A DNA stretch of 64,000 nucleotides from G963664835 sp963664835 (GCA_963664835.2 CAXXUG010000010.1:1-64000), one strand, 5' to 3'; counted from the first letter of the stretch, positions 27,128 through 36,610 are shown. Numbers and translations are program-made. The notes: generated by a model from the letters alone, not told the origin.

Positions 27128-27425
27128 CGACTTCACTCCTTCAGAGTCACCCGCGACCCGATCATCCACGACGCATGAGTCTCATATTTGGAGGCACCGC
27201 GCCTCGCGAACTAGGACGAAAAACCATCGATTCCGTCGTTATTATATTGGTCCCAACCCAGGGTTCGGCCGTAGCCCGTGTATGCAGAGCCACAGATCTT
27301 GTTCCGAAGTAACGGAAGTGCCCGCGAAGTGGCGTGTGGCACTCTGTCGCTAAAGACGCCGCATACGAAGCTACTGCTGGAGGATAGCGGGTCCTTGGTC
27401 GACCAACGAAAATCCGTACTGGAGA

Positions 27426-28472
27426 TCAAACCGGCGGTAACTCTATACCCAAGCCGTCGGCGGCGCGCTCGATTCGGGCCCAGGTAGCATCGGCAATGGG
27501 GATGCCATCCCTGAGGCGGCGCTCCTTCTGGGCCAACTCCGGCTCGCCGGGGATCATTACGCCCCCAGTACCGGGGGCTGGCTCGATGGCTTTCAGCCGG
27601 TCAACAAGCACTTCAACGTGTTGGCCGTAGGAGCTTCCCGGCTGAAAGGCGGCGGTATCGAAAGCGATGAACAGGGTGCCGGTTTTCTCCAGATTGGAGT
27701 CGACTCGACCCTGATGGCCAATGTCGTGCTCACCGATTAGTGCGGCGGCAAGTATCTCCACCGCCAACCCAAGTCCGTAGCCTTTATGGCCGCCGGCCGG
27801 CAACAATGCGCCGCCATCAAAGAAGTCAGCCGGGTCTATCGTGGGATTGCCGGCCTTGTCGATGATGAGGCCGGGAGCGACCTGCTTACCCTCATCTCGG
27901 GCAACCGCCAGCTTACCTACGGCGACCATCGTGGTAGCGAAGTCGACGACCACGGGAGGGTATCTGCCGGCGGGAAGTCCAAATGCGATCGGGTTCGCGG
28001 CCAGCGCGCCGGATTTACCCCCGGGCGGCACCATGAACGTCTGCTCGAAGCCGCCGTGGGTGATGATCGTCCCAATTCCTTCCGCGGCCGCCAACTCGCA
28101 GTAGTGGCCCAGCCGGCCGGTATGGTTGCAATGGATCGCTCCGACGATGGCCACCTTGTGTTGCCTAGCTTTCTCTATTGCCAACTTTGCGGCGAACTCG
28201 GCCCCCACCTGACCGAAGGTCCAACTTCCACTGACTACCGCCATGCTGCCCATATCTTTGAGCACCGTCGGACTGGCAGTAGGATCTATATACCCATCAC
28301 TCAACGCGTCGAGATACATCACAAGGCAGGAGACTCCATGGGAATCGTGTCCGAGCAAGTTCGAAAGGGCGAGATGCTCGGCAACGCACGCGGCATTCTC
28401 CTTACTGGCGCCGGCATTTATCAAGACTTCGCTGCAGAAGCGTCTCAGTTGGTCAAATGGCAGAACTATCAA
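27426..28472 (-). CDS. Ldh/YlbC family NAD(P)-dependent dehydrogenase (malate/lactate/ureidoglycolate type)
   Basis: This 348-residue protein belongs to the Ldh_2 family, which oxidises 2-hydroxy acids or reduces 2-keto acids such as 2,3-diketogulonate. Family motifs are LLGHDSHGVSCLVMYL, HCNHTGRLGHYCELA with the catalytic-type His, PGGKSGALAANPIAFGLP, VVDFATTMVAVGKL and LPAGGHKGYGLGLAVEIL. The start is a TTG. A paralogue is at 54458-55501. The neighbours suggest use on a sugar-acid intermediate. Confidence 0.9.
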   Translation of the reverse strand: MIVLPFDQLRRFCSEVLINAGASKENAACVAEHLALSNLLGHDSHGVSCLVMYLDALSDGYIDPTASPTVLKDMGSMAVVSGSWTFGQVGAEFAAKLAIEKARQHKVAIVGAIHCNHTGRLGHYCELAAAEGIGTIITHGGFEQTFMVPPGGKSGALAANPIAFGLPAGRYPPVVVDFATTMVAVGKLAVARDEGKQVAPGLIIDKAGNPTIDPADFFDGGALLPAGGHKGYGLGLAVEILAAALIGEHDIGHQGRVDSNLEKTGTLFIAFDTAAFQPGSSYGQHVEVLVDRLKAIEPAPGTGGVMIPGEPELAQKERRLRDGIPIADATWARIERAADGLGIELPPV

Positions 28473-28650
28473 TTCAGTCGTCCTCGCTTAGTTGTAGGTC
28501 TCCAGCTATGAACTGACGGGTTGGGAACCCAACCTCGAGTTGCGGCGGTAAGCGGAGCCAATCAGATGCCATAGATGAATCGCAGCGGAGTATCGCATAC
28601 TTGAAGCGCAGCCAGTTAGAGCTTCAAGGTCGGGATCGGAGGCGCTTGCA

Positions 28651-29520
28651 TCAACATATCGCCAAAGGGTTGATCGGGCTGCCGATTCCATTAATCAGGC
28701 GCATCGGCGCGGCTACGAACATAAACTCGTAGACCTTGTCGGCAGCCAACTCTTCGAGGTGCAGGAACTCCATCAGATAACCGCCCAGGTCCCGGATTAC
28801 GCTGTAGTGCAGCGTCTTCGGCCCGCCTGGCGATTGCGGGAAAGGCTCGACGGACATGTTGTCGGCTCCGAGCGCCGAGATGTCGTGCTCGCTGAACCAG
28901 CCGGCGACGGATCTGCTCACTCCTGGAGAACTGGATCGAAACCTGATTGGGTCCTCAAAGAAGACGTTCATCCAGCCGGTGCGAATCAGGACTATGTCGC
29001 CGGCCTTGACCTCGATTCCCTGGGCTCGGGCACAGGCATTCAGCTCGGCCGGCGGAATCTCGTCGCTGGACTCGAGGCGATCGACGCCACGGTGGCCGGC
29101 AATGTCAAGGAGAACGCCGCGTCCGACGATTGATACGATGTTTTGGACGCCGTTCTTGTTTGATCCGGATGTCGGATGGATCGCTTCGTCGACGCGAAAC
29201 CCGTTATACATCTGATTCTCGGCGAAGATATGACACAAGGCATCGATATGGGTGGTGCCGTGGGTGTGCATCACGATCACGTCGTCCGCGGCACTGTGCG
29301 ATGGAGAGGGACGTTCGATGAGCGAGGTTCGATGCCACAGAGGATTGCGGATATCAGGAAGGGGCCCGTCCTTGTCCAACTCCATGGAAAGACTGTATAC
29401 CCTGCCTTGACGAACCAGGGAGGCGGAATCCTGTACGTGTCCAGAGGTGAGCAGGTTCAGGGTTCCCCGTTGGTCGTCAGGACCCCACCTCCCCCAGTTA
29501 CTCAGGGTTTCGCTTGACAT
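28651..29520 (-). CDS. Cyclase family protein (kynurenine formamidase-like metal hydrolase)
   Basis: The 289-residue protein starts at ATG 29520, with GGAGG 9 nt upstream. The metal-binding signature HTHGTTHIDALCH is present, together with GVLLDIAGHRGVD and GDIVLIRTGWMN, typical of the Cyclase (PF04199) family. Members include kynurenine formamidase and isatin hydrolase. In catabolic clusters of this kind the natural substrate is usually unknown. It lies upstream of the Ldh gene on the same strand. Confidence 0.88.
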   Translation of the reverse strand: MSSETLSNWGRWGPDDQRGTLNLLTSGHVQDSASLVRQGRVYSLSMELDKDGPLPDIRNPLWHRTSLIERPSPSHSAADDVIVMHTHGTTHIDALCHIFAENQMYNGFRVDEAIHPTSGSNKNGVQNIVSIVGRGVLLDIAGHRGVDRLESSDEIPPAELNACARAQGIEVKAGDIVLIRTGWMNVFFEDPIRFRSSSPGVSRSVAGWFSEHDISALGADNMSVEPFPQSPGGPKTLHYSVIRDLGGYLMEFLHLEELAADKVYEFMFVAAPMRLINGIGSPINPLAIC

Positions 29521-29674
29521 CGTCTGCATCCTCCAGTTTTGGTACTCGGATAGATCGCGGTCCGCAGGTCATTTAGCCTGGCGGCCGGTAACCTCGCGCA
29601 CAGCCTAAATTTGACTGAAATGGTAGGGATTCGTCCGGCTTGCCAGGCGGTGGGCGAAGGGCATAGGTGGCAGG

Positions 29675-30466
29675 TTAAGCGAATGCTCTTCTGAAGCGGG
29701 CCATCGCCTCAAGGTCGTCGGCCAACGGGAAAGCTTCCATTCCGATCGCGCCCTGATAGCCCAGCTCTCTCAGAGTCGACGCAACCTTGGGATAGTTGAT
29801 TTCGCCGGTGCCGGGCTCGTGGCGGCCGGGGACATCGGCGACGTGGATGTACCCGATGAGTTCGAAGTAGTCCCGCAGGCCCTGAATGACATTTCCCTCC
29901 TCGACTTGGGCGTGGTAAATGTCGAATAGGATTCTGATCCGGGGGCTATCGACCGCTTCCACGAGACGCACCGTGTCCTCCACATGGGACAGTGGATAGC
30001 CGGCGTGGTCGACCTTGGTGTTCAGCGTTTCTACCGAGTAAATCACGTCGTGCCGCTCGGCTAGCTCGGCCATTTCCAACAGCGTCTTGTATGCCGTGAT
30101 CCACATCGTGGCCGGATGATCGGATATCTGGTGTACGACCCTGCCCTCGCGATTAATCTCGCCGGTGCCGAGGGCGAGATTTCGGCAATTCAGTTTCTCT
30201 GCGGCGGCTAAGCACCGTTTCGCGCCCTCAAGAAAAGACGCCACGCCGTCCGGGTGCACCATGCTGCCCTCGGCCCAACCGGGCATCGCCGATATCTGAA
30301 CCGATGGATCCGCACCGATCGCGCTCGCGACATCGTCGTCCCATCCCCATAGGTCTACCAGGAATCCCGCTTCTGAGATAGCCCGGACCCGCTGCTCCCA
30401 GGTAAATTGGGGCAAGACTGTCCCCTCGCAAACCGATAATCGATACATATTCGCTCCTATGCGCAA
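29675..30466 (-). CDS. Sugar phosphate isomerase/epimerase family, hydroxypyruvate-isomerase-like
   Basis: The 263-residue xylose-isomerase-like TIM barrel begins RIGANMYRLSVCEG. Metal-site elements are YSVETLNTKVDHAGYPL (Glu), ILFDIYHAQVEEGNV (Asp and His), YIHVADVPGRHEPGTGEINY and GAIGMEAFP (Glu), which resemble hydroxypyruvate isomerase and related 3-epimerases. Start choice is uncertain. TTG 30466 supplies the first beta strand, whereas ATG 30448 has AGGAG 5 nt upstream. It heads the minus-strand set with the cyclase and Ldh genes. Confidence 0.85.
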   Translation of the reverse strand: MRIGANMYRLSVCEGTVLPQFTWEQRVRAISEAGFLVDLWGWDDDVASAIGADPSVQISAMPGWAEGSMVHPDGVASFLEGAKRCLAAAEKLNCRNLALGTGEINREGRVVHQISDHPATMWITAYKTLLEMAELAERHDVIYSVETLNTKVDHAGYPLSHVEDTVRLVEAVDSPRIRILFDIYHAQVEEGNVIQGLRDYFELIGYIHVADVPGRHEPGTGEINYPKVASTLRELGYQGAIGMEAFPLADDLEAMARFRRAFA

Positions 30467-30778
30467 ATGGCCTGGATATGATGTGCCTGATTCGTCTTGC
30501 GATAATAAGGATAGCTGCCTAACGTCCTTCCACGACAGGTTAATGAGACCAACTCAGGACGATTAGTCCCTCGGGCCGCCGCCAACGGTGATCTCTTTAC
30601 GAGCAAAGAAACTGGAATCCCGCGGTGCGAGCCCGACGACTGGCCTGTTCCAAATCCACGACCGAACTGTAGTGAGTGGATTGTCGGAGGTCGAAACTGA
30701 CGGGTACAGGGTTTACTGTGGCTATCGGATTCGGGATGTGCTCAAATCCATTAACAGATTCTAAGTCGGAGAACGTGG
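30467..30778. other. Divergent intergenic region between the isomerase and the aldolase
   Basis: About 310 nt between two divergent genes, the natural place for two promoters. I could not identify convincing -35/-10 pairs or an operator. Confidence 0.35.
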
Positions 30779-31744
30779 GTGACACAGGGAGCATTAGTCA
30801 GACCGCTTTCAGGTGTGTTCAGCATTGTTCCAACTCCATTCTCTGAGGATGGCGAGCTCGATGAGGCGAGCCTGCGATCCGTCGTCGAGTATTTTCTGGA
30901 ATGCGAGGTGGATGGATTATTTGCTCTCGGGGTCGCAAGCGAGAGCTACTTTCTCTCCGACGAGGAGCGCCGGCGTGTCGTCGAGGTTGTAGTTGGGCAG
31001 GTGGCCGGGCGCGTGCCGGTGCTGGCCGGATCTGGTCATCCCAGCACTCACGTCGTGGTCCAGCAATGCCGACAGTATTCCCGACTCGGCGCTGCGGCGG
31101 TTGTCGTACTTCCTCCCTATGTGACCCGCCCCGATGCCGACGGCATCCTTCGTCATTTCAGGACGGTCGCGGAGTCGACTCAAGTCCCGGTCGTCCTTCA
31201 GGACGAACCCGCAAGCACCGGCGTAACGATGCCCGCCGCCCTGATCGCACGCGTAGCTCGAGAGGTCGAGAACGTTCGTTATGCCAAGGTCGAAGGCCAA
31301 CCGGTCACCTATAAGTTGACCGAGGTCAAGGAACTAGTCGGCGAGGAGATTGGGTTGTTCACGGCCGGCAGCGCCTTTTTCGACCAGGAGCTGAGCCGAG
31401 GTGTTGCAGGGATAATGACGGGCCTTGTCCTTGCCGGCTTGCTCGTCGACATATGGCGAGCATTTAACGCGAACGATATCGAGGGTGCGTGGCGACTGTG
31501 GCACAGGTATCTGCCACTGGTCACTCTGGAGTCTCATCCCGCCCTCTTGCTTTCCGTTCGCAAGGAGATGCTGCGAATGATGGGCATTATCCAAACGGCA
31601 ACTGTTCGGCCGCCGGCTTTGCGAGCCGACGCGCCGACTATACGACACTTGGAAAGCCTTCTCGATGTTTTGAATCTGAGAGGTGGATATCAACCTAGTC
31701 GTGAGTCAGGAAGTCCGAGTACGGCCGGGCCAGGCCCGACCTAG
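30779..31744 (+). CDS. DapA/NanA family class I aldolase (dihydrodipicolinate-synthase-like)
   Basis: The 321-residue protein starts with GTG 30779, with GGAG 7 nt upstream. The Schiff-base lysine is in NVRYAKVEGQP. The substrate-carboxylate motif, GTTGE in DapA, is GVASES here. The Tyr of DapA is replaced within VPVVLQDEPASTG. These changes argue against lysine biosynthesis and for a 2-keto-3-deoxy-acid or ulosonate-type aldolase or dehydratase. The last 15 residues are Ser/Pro/Gly-rich. It is alone on the plus strand inside the catabolic region, convergent with the CoxG-like gene. Confidence 0.85.
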   Translation: MTQGALVRPLSGVFSIVPTPFSEDGELDEASLRSVVEYFLECEVDGLFALGVASESYFLSDEERRRVVEVVVGQVAGRVPVLAGSGHPSTHVVVQQCRQYSRLGAAAVVVLPPYVTRPDADGILRHFRTVAESTQVPVVLQDEPASTGVTMPAALIARVAREVENVRYAKVEGQPVTYKLTEVKELVGEEIGLFTAGSAFFDQELSRGVAGIMTGLVLAGLLVDIWRAFNANDIEGAWRLWHRYLPLVTLESHPALLLSVRKEMLRMMGIIQTATVRPPALRADAPTIRHLESLLDVLNLRGGYQPSRESGSPSTAGPGPT

Positions 31745-31787
31745 GCTTGGCGATCCCCGAAGAGGTGGAGCCGGCGGGAGTCCTCTC

Positions 31788-32222
31788 CTAAAGGAAATTC
31801 TCCTCCACGCAGCGGAAAAACTGATTGGTCAGCATCCGAGCGACCGGCCGCACGAACCGGTCCGGCACTGCCGCTAACGCCCCAGCAACCTGATAGTCAC
31901 CCGCGTACTGGACCAGTGTATTTTCACCGATCGGAGCGAGCTCAAGTCGTCCAACGGCGCTGATAGTGCCCATATCGCCGCTTCCCTCCACTTCCACTCC
32001 GTAGCTCTTGACGGGCACTTTGTCGATGATGCGAATCGTTCCCGTGTACTCTCCCTTGACCAACGCGACACCCAGGGACATTCTGCCTTCGTACTGGTCC
32101 GGCGCCATTTGTGTAAGCTCGTGCACTCCCGGCACACAGGACGAAATCGCATCCGGATCTAGCAGTAACTCCCAGACCTTGTCGGGCGAACCCGGCAGCG
32201 TATGCTGACCGTCGAGTCTCAT
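31788..32222 (-). CDS. CoxG-like SRPBCC family protein
   Basis: The 144-residue protein has the CoxG / carbon monoxide dehydrogenase subunit G pattern: GSPDKVWELLLDPDAISSCVPG, YEGRMSLGVALVKGEYTGTIRI, GRLELAPIGENTLVQYAGDYQVAG. SRPBCC domains bind hydrophobic ligands. In CO dehydrogenase clusters CoxG helps anchor the enzyme to the membrane. No coxLMS-type genes are in the window, so its partner is unknown. The C-terminal membrane-anchor region of full CoxG is absent. Confidence 0.8.
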   Translation of the reverse strand: MRLDGQHTLPGSPDKVWELLLDPDAISSCVPGVHELTQMAPDQYEGRMSLGVALVKGEYTGTIRIIDKVPVKSYGVEVEGSGDMGTISAVGRLELAPIGENTLVQYAGDYQVAGALAAVPDRFVRPVARMLTNQFFRCVEENFL

Positions 32223-32340
32223 TGGGGCCTACGGACCGTGGCGGCAGGGCTTCGGTTAGGTGGTCTCATTGTGTTCAAGGATTCTTCCTCCGACATCGGG
32301 CGACTCGGTGTGCTCGAATCAAGATGAATGATACCAATTA

Positions 32341-32600
32341 TCCATGCCGGCTGATGCCGGCCCACCGAGGTATGAAAATCGGGGCACCGGTTGGCTGGTC
32401 TTCTGTACGATGGCTCGGGAGTAGGGTTGGTTGGTGGCCTGCCGGGAGTGGAGGACGAGCCTCTCGCCTCGCGTAGTCTTCGACCGCGCTACATTTCCCC
32501 TCCCCGCCCCTCCTGGATTCCGGCGTCCGCCGGAATGGCGAACGGGGACCAGGTTTGACAAGTGCGGCAGCGTTGGTATGCGGAAGCTCTCAACGCCAGG
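32341..32600 (+). repeat. Dispersed intergenic repeat, copy B
   Basis: It begins with ATGCCGG...GCCGGC followed by CACCGAGG and TGAAAAT. It continues through CCGGGAGTGGAGGAC and CGCGCTACATTTCCCCTCCC to TCCTGGATTCCGGCGTCCGC and a TATGCGG tail. The same order occurs in copy C (53498-53790). It fills most of the gene-free region 32223-32682, which contains no supportable gene. Confidence 0.7.
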
Positions 32601-32682
32601 TAAGATCATCTTCGCACCAATTCCTGCCAAACTGATACTGTCATCTGTCGACCCGATTGTGGTGCGGTGGCAGGCTGCTCTA

Positions 32683-33588
32683 TCAGCCTTTCATGCCGGT
32701 CAGCACGATGCCCCTGATGAACGCGCGCTGGGCCACGAAGAAGATAATGACTATGGGAAGGATCATTAACATGGACATTGCCATAGTTATGTGTGCGTTA
32801 TCCATCTGACCGTAGACCGCACGCTTCACTGCCACGATCCCAATGGCGATCGTCCAGAGCTCATAGTGGTTCAGATAGATGAGTGGCCCCAAATAGTCGT
32901 TCCAGTGGCTAAGAAAGTTGAAGATGGTCACCACGACCAGCGCGGGTACCGAGAGCGGCAGGATGATCCGCAGGAATATCGTCAGGTACCCGGCGCCATC
33001 AATAATGGCCGCGTCCTCAAGCTCGTTCGGAATTGTGCGGAAAAACTGGCGCAGTAAGAAGATACTGAAGGCACTCCCGCCAAACCAATAAGGGACGATG
33101 AGCGGCAGGAATGTGCCGAGCCAGCCGATCTCCTTAAACATGATGTAAACGGGGATCAGGGTGACCGCATACGGCAGCATGATAGTTGCGAGGATCATTG
33201 TGAACACTATCTCGCGACCGGGGATGCGGAGCCTGGCGAAACCGTAGGCGGCCAATGCGGAGGTTAGCACTCCGCCAAAGGTGGCAGGTACGGTGATAAT
33301 CAACGTGTTTCGGACGAAACGGGGGAAAGGAAAGTTGACGAAGACATCGACGTAGTTTTCCCAACGAATAGTCTTCGGAATGATTTCTGGAGGCACGACG
33401 AAGATGGCCCAGGGTCCTTCTTTTAGGGACGCGGATATGAGCCAGAGGAACGGAACCATCATCAAGAAGCCACCCACCCCGATCACCAAGTGGGCCGAGA
33501 CGGGCCTGAGCAGCCTGGCGTATTGCCGGCGAGCGGACCGCCAGTGCGCTATTGGCGCACGTTGGTTCACCAGACCAGGACTGGCCAT
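32683..33588 (-). CDS. Carbohydrate ABC transporter permease (MalG type)
   Basis: This 301-residue inner-membrane permease has six predicted membrane segments, beginning with SAHLVIGVGGFLMMVPFLWLI. The ATPase-docking EAA loop is ELEDAAIIDGAGYLTIFLRIILP. GGAGG lies 7 nt before the ATG. It follows the MalF-type permease by 21 nt. It forms the transmembrane pore with that partner. Confidence 0.93.
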   Translation of the reverse strand: MASPGLVNQRAPIAHWRSARRQYARLLRPVSAHLVIGVGGFLMMVPFLWLISASLKEGPWAIFVVPPEIIPKTIRWENYVDVFVNFPFPRFVRNTLIITVPATFGGVLTSALAAYGFARLRIPGREIVFTMILATIMLPYAVTLIPVYIMFKEIGWLGTFLPLIVPYWFGGSAFSIFLLRQFFRTIPNELEDAAIIDGAGYLTIFLRIILPLSVPALVVVTIFNFLSHWNDYLGPLIYLNHYELWTIAIGIVAVKRAVYGQMDNAHITMAMSMLMILPIVIIFFVAQRAFIRGIVLTGMKG

Positions 33589-33609
33589 AGTGGTTCCTCC
33601 ATTTCTCGC

Positions 33610-34581
33610 CTATCTCCTCGGTGCTGCCTCATAGTAGACCCAGCGTCCCTGGCTGCGAAAGAGCAACAGGGTCAGGACCAGAATGATCAGCAACAGCACC
33701 CAAGCCATCGCCGCTGCATATCCCATCTGAAGGTAGAGGAAAGCGTTTCGGTAAAGGTACATAACGTAGACAAGCGCGGAATTCTCCGGGCCGGCGGGAG
33801 TACTCGCGTCGGACGCGACTGGTGTGAAGAGAATGTAGACGAGAGAGAAGACCTGGAAGCTGACTATTACACCGATGACGAGGTTGAAGAAGATGATTGG
33901 CGTAGTCATCGGGATCGTTACGTTCCAGAACTTGGACCACCAGCCAGCGCCATCAACTTCCGCCGCCTCATAGAGATGTTGCGGCACTCCTTGCAAGCCG
34001 GCGAGGAAGATCAGCATCGCATTGCCAACCCCCCACAGATGGATCGTAACCAGTGCCGGCACCGTCCAATTTGGATCGCCAAACCAGTCAGGTCCGGGCA
34101 AGCCGGCCAGTCGCAGGAAGTAATTGAGCGGACCAAAGTCACGGTTCAGCAGCCAGGTCCACAGAATCGCGTTGGCCGTTGCCGGCACCAGCGAGGGCAG
34201 GTACCAGATGGTACGGTACACGCTGATTCCGCGGATCCCTTGATTCATCAGGAGCGCGATCAGGTAGGCCACTACAAGCGAAAGCGGAATAGCGAGAGCG
34301 CTGTAGTAGGCAGTGACGCCAAGTGACTTTATGAACAACTTGTCGTCGGTAAACAGCCGCTCGTAGTTGCTCAGAGCGGTCCAAACGGGCGGATTGATAA
34401 TGTCATACTTAGTCAGACTGAGGTACAGCGACGCTAGGACAGGTCCGAGATTGAAGAGGAGAAGTCCGAGAACCGCCGGACCAATGAACATCCAGCCAAT
34501 AATTGCCTCGCGGGTTCGAAGCCGGCTGATTCGGAACACGGATCTCGCGCGACTCATCAGCCGCGCATCTGTAGTGGACAT
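33610..34581 (-). CDS. Carbohydrate ABC transporter permease (MalF/UgpA type)
   Basis: The 323-residue membrane protein has six predicted segments (for example AIIGWMFIGPAVLGLLLFNLG) and the EAA loop HLYEAAEVDGAGWWSKFWNVTIP. It is 65 nt downstream of the solute-binding protein gene and 21 nt upstream of the second permease. No ATP-binding subunit follows, so a shared MsmX/UgpC-type ATPase from elsewhere is likely. Confidence 0.93.
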   Translation of the reverse strand: MSTTDARLMSRARSVFRISRLRTREAIIGWMFIGPAVLGLLLFNLGPVLASLYLSLTKYDIINPPVWTALSNYERLFTDDKLFIKSLGVTAYYSALAIPLSLVVAYLIALLMNQGIRGISVYRTIWYLPSLVPATANAILWTWLLNRDFGPLNYFLRLAGLPGPDWFGDPNWTVPALVTIHLWGVGNAMLIFLAGLQGVPQHLYEAAEVDGAGWWSKFWNVTIPMTTPIIFFNLVIGVIVSFQVFSLVYILFTPVASDASTPAGPENSALVYVMYLYRNAFLYLQMGYAAAMAWVLLLIILVLTLLLFRSQGRWVYYEAAPRR

Positions 34582-34646
34582 CGCACTCCTGCCCGTCGGT
34601 TAGGGGACAACCCGGGCGTGGAACAACCCACGCCCGGGTGACAGAC

Positions 34647-36197
34647 TCACTCTCTGAGTGGCTCGCCGGTCTCTAGGACCTCCTGGAGCAAGCCGCGCAT
34701 CTCACGCGCGATCTCCGAGTACTGGATCTTCCCCCTGGCTACCGGGTCGAACCGTGGGCTCCAGGTGTCTACCAGGAACTGGCCCCAGCCCTGATATAAC
34801 GACGGCTCTTTCAACCGGTCTCCCGCCCAGCGGACTGTCTCTGAACTCAACTCTTCGTAGAACACCTCGAGAGAGGCCCGTCCCGGGTTTGGTGACGGGT
34901 CATTGAACCACTTCTCGATGATCCTCTTGTGAGTGGGCTGCAGCAAGCCGGAGCTGGAAACCACCGATTGGCCCTCGAAGCTCAGACCGGTCCAGTTCAT
35001 CCAATGCCAGGCCGCGTCCTTGTCCTTGGCGACCTTCGTCATCGCTTGGCCGGAGTAGTACCCGGTCGTAGCCGGGACCTTCAGCATAGGGGTAGGCGCC
35101 ACGCCAAATTGGAACTGGTCGGCGTCGCGAAGAATCACAGTCCAGAACACGTTCGCTTGGCGCATCGCGATGTTGCCGGCGTAGAAGGACATCGCTCCGG
35201 CTTGCTGATACGCTTTGGTGGGGCCAACGAAGTGCTTGACGCCCCAATCTGCCGTCTTCTGGTAAGCCTCGATCGCGATTGGAGAGTCGACCACCATGTT
35301 GCCGTCCGCGTCCATTACCTCTCCACCGGCGGTGTGGACATGCTGGTCGCCACCCGTGAGGAAGTATGTGCTGGCTTGGAAGCCGTAGACCTTGATCCGG
35401 GTCGGGTCGAATCCGGGCTCGTTCGGGTGCTTGCCGTCCATGTCCTCGGTCAATAGAGTGCCCAGTTCGAGCACCTCGTCCCAGGTCATTCGCTTCTTGT
35501 GGTCGGGCACGGGCACACCGGCCGCCTCGAACAGGTCCACGTTGTAGAACAGGGCCTCGGCGCCACCGTCGAACGGCACGCTGATCCGGTTGCCCCCGTA
35601 GGTCATCGCGAGCCATATCTGTTCGATATGCTCATTCTGGTTGAAATCAGCTTTGAGGTAAGGCTCGAGGCTCTCGATTATGCCCTTGTTCCAGCCGATT
35701 CCACCGGTCCGAAGGCTCGCGTCAAAATAGACGTCGGGCGCGAGGCCGGCGGCAATATCGAGTTGCACCTTCTGGAAATGGTCTCCAGTGGTATGGTCGA
35801 TCTCGACGACCTTTTGTGGGAAAACTTCGTTGTACGCGGCAACCAGTGCCTTCGCCGCCTTCAGGTCCGGCTCGCCTCCCCGGGACTGGAACTTGATCGT
35901 GCTGCTTACGGGGATAGGAGTCGCGACGACAATCTTTTCCTTCTCGACCTCTACGACTACTTCCTTTTCGACCTCTACGATTACTTCCTTCTCGACTTCG
36001 ACGACCTCCTGAACGACCACCTCTTTTTCGACGACCTTCTCGACGACCTGGGTGACCACCACCTCCACAGGCTTCTCGACGACCTTCTCAACAACCTGAG
36101 GCTCGCACGCCGCCACTATGGGCAAGGCAGCGGTCGCTGCCAGGCCGGCCAAAAACGAGCGGCGGGTAAAACGCGTCGATAGGAACCTTGCTTCCAT
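34647..36197 (-). CDS. Tat-exported sugar ABC transporter solute-binding lipoprotein with VEK-rich stalk
   Basis: The 516-residue protein starts at ATG 36197 with AGAGGAGAGG just upstream. The N terminus carries a twin-arginine signal (TRRSFLAGLA, residues 11-20) and a lipobox ending at Cys31 (VAAC). Residues 35-91 are a low-complexity stalk built from Val, Glu and Lys (VVEKVVEKPVEVVV and similar). A family-1 type extracellular binding domain follows (VSSTIKFQSRGGEPDLKAAKALVAAYN onward). Tat export implies folding before export. It is the first gene of the importer operon. Confidence 0.9.
   Translation of the reverse strand: MEARFLSTRFTRRSFLAGLAATAALPIVAACEPQVVEKVVEKPVEVVVTQVVEKVVEKEVVVQEVVEVEKEVIVEVEKEVVVEVEKEKIVVATPIPVSSTIKFQSRGGEPDLKAAKALVAAYNEVFPQKVVEIDHTTGDHFQKVQLDIAAGLAPDVYFDASLRTGGIGWNKGIIESLEPYLKADFNQNEHIEQIWLAMTYGGNRISVPFDGGAEALFYNVDLFEAAGVPVPDHKKRMTWDEVLELGTLLTEDMDGKHPNEPGFDPTRIKVYGFQASTYFLTGGDQHVHTAGGEVMDADGNMVVDSPIAIEAYQKTADWGVKHFVGPTKAYQQAGAMSFYAGNIAMRQANVFWTVILRDADQFQFGVAPTPMLKVPATTGYYSGQAMTKVAKDKDAAWHWMNWTGLSFEGQSVVSSSGLLQPTHKRIIEKWFNDPSPNPGRASLEVFYEELSSETVRWAGDRLKEPSLYQGWGQFLVDTWSPRFDPVARGKIQYSEIAREMRGLLQEVLETGEPLRE
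35930..36095 (-). repeat. In-gene tandem repeat encoding the VEK-rich stalk
   Basis: Degenerate units of about 24 nt (8 codons, encoding VEVEKEVV-like sequence) are repeated in frame within the binding-protein gene. The three clearest lie between about 35939 and 36010. The reading frame is kept throughout. Confidence 0.7.
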
Positions 36198-36610
36198 TCG
36201 AAACCTCTCCTCTTTCTCTGGATACAAGCGATCAATCAGCAGACGATCGTGCCCCTCGGCACGAACCGAAACGGGCTTAAACGACTATTCGAACGACGTC
36301 ACCCCCTTCAATACACAGGTAAGCGCCACATGATCCCCATTGTATACGTCTTATGGCAACGTTCCTATACATAAACCGACCCCAAATCCTCCACCTAAAG
36401 GAATGACAGACCTCGCGTGACCTTGTGTTCGCCGTTCGTCGGGCGCTCGGGTTGCCGGTAGCGAGAACTGACTGCCTGAAAGGTGAGGCTCATCTTTTTC
36501 TTCGACCTATGTTCTAGCGCGACTTCCTCACTCGTCGCGGTCCGGGCAGAATGAGCGCGCATTCTCCAGGTCCAGCACACCGTCGTTCGTGGTCGCGGAT
36601 CGAATTTCGC
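36198..36610. other. Gene-free region upstream of the ABC importer operon
   Basis: It probably holds the importer promoter. I see no clear -35/-10 pair, no repeat and no RNA gene. A TATACAAT-like hexamer lies near 36337-36344 on the minus strand without a fitting -35. Confidence 0.35.

Noticed and set aside
33490..34326. Long plus-strand open frame (about 278 codons) opposite the permease genes
   Set aside because: It is antisense to a clear membrane permease; the sequence is rich in charged residues from the complement of hydrophobic codons, as expected for a shadow.
35499..36182. Plus-strand open frame of about 227 codons opposite the binding-protein gene
   Set aside because: It is antisense to the solute-binding protein; its Asp/Phe/Leu-rich tail is only the complement of the VEK repeat.
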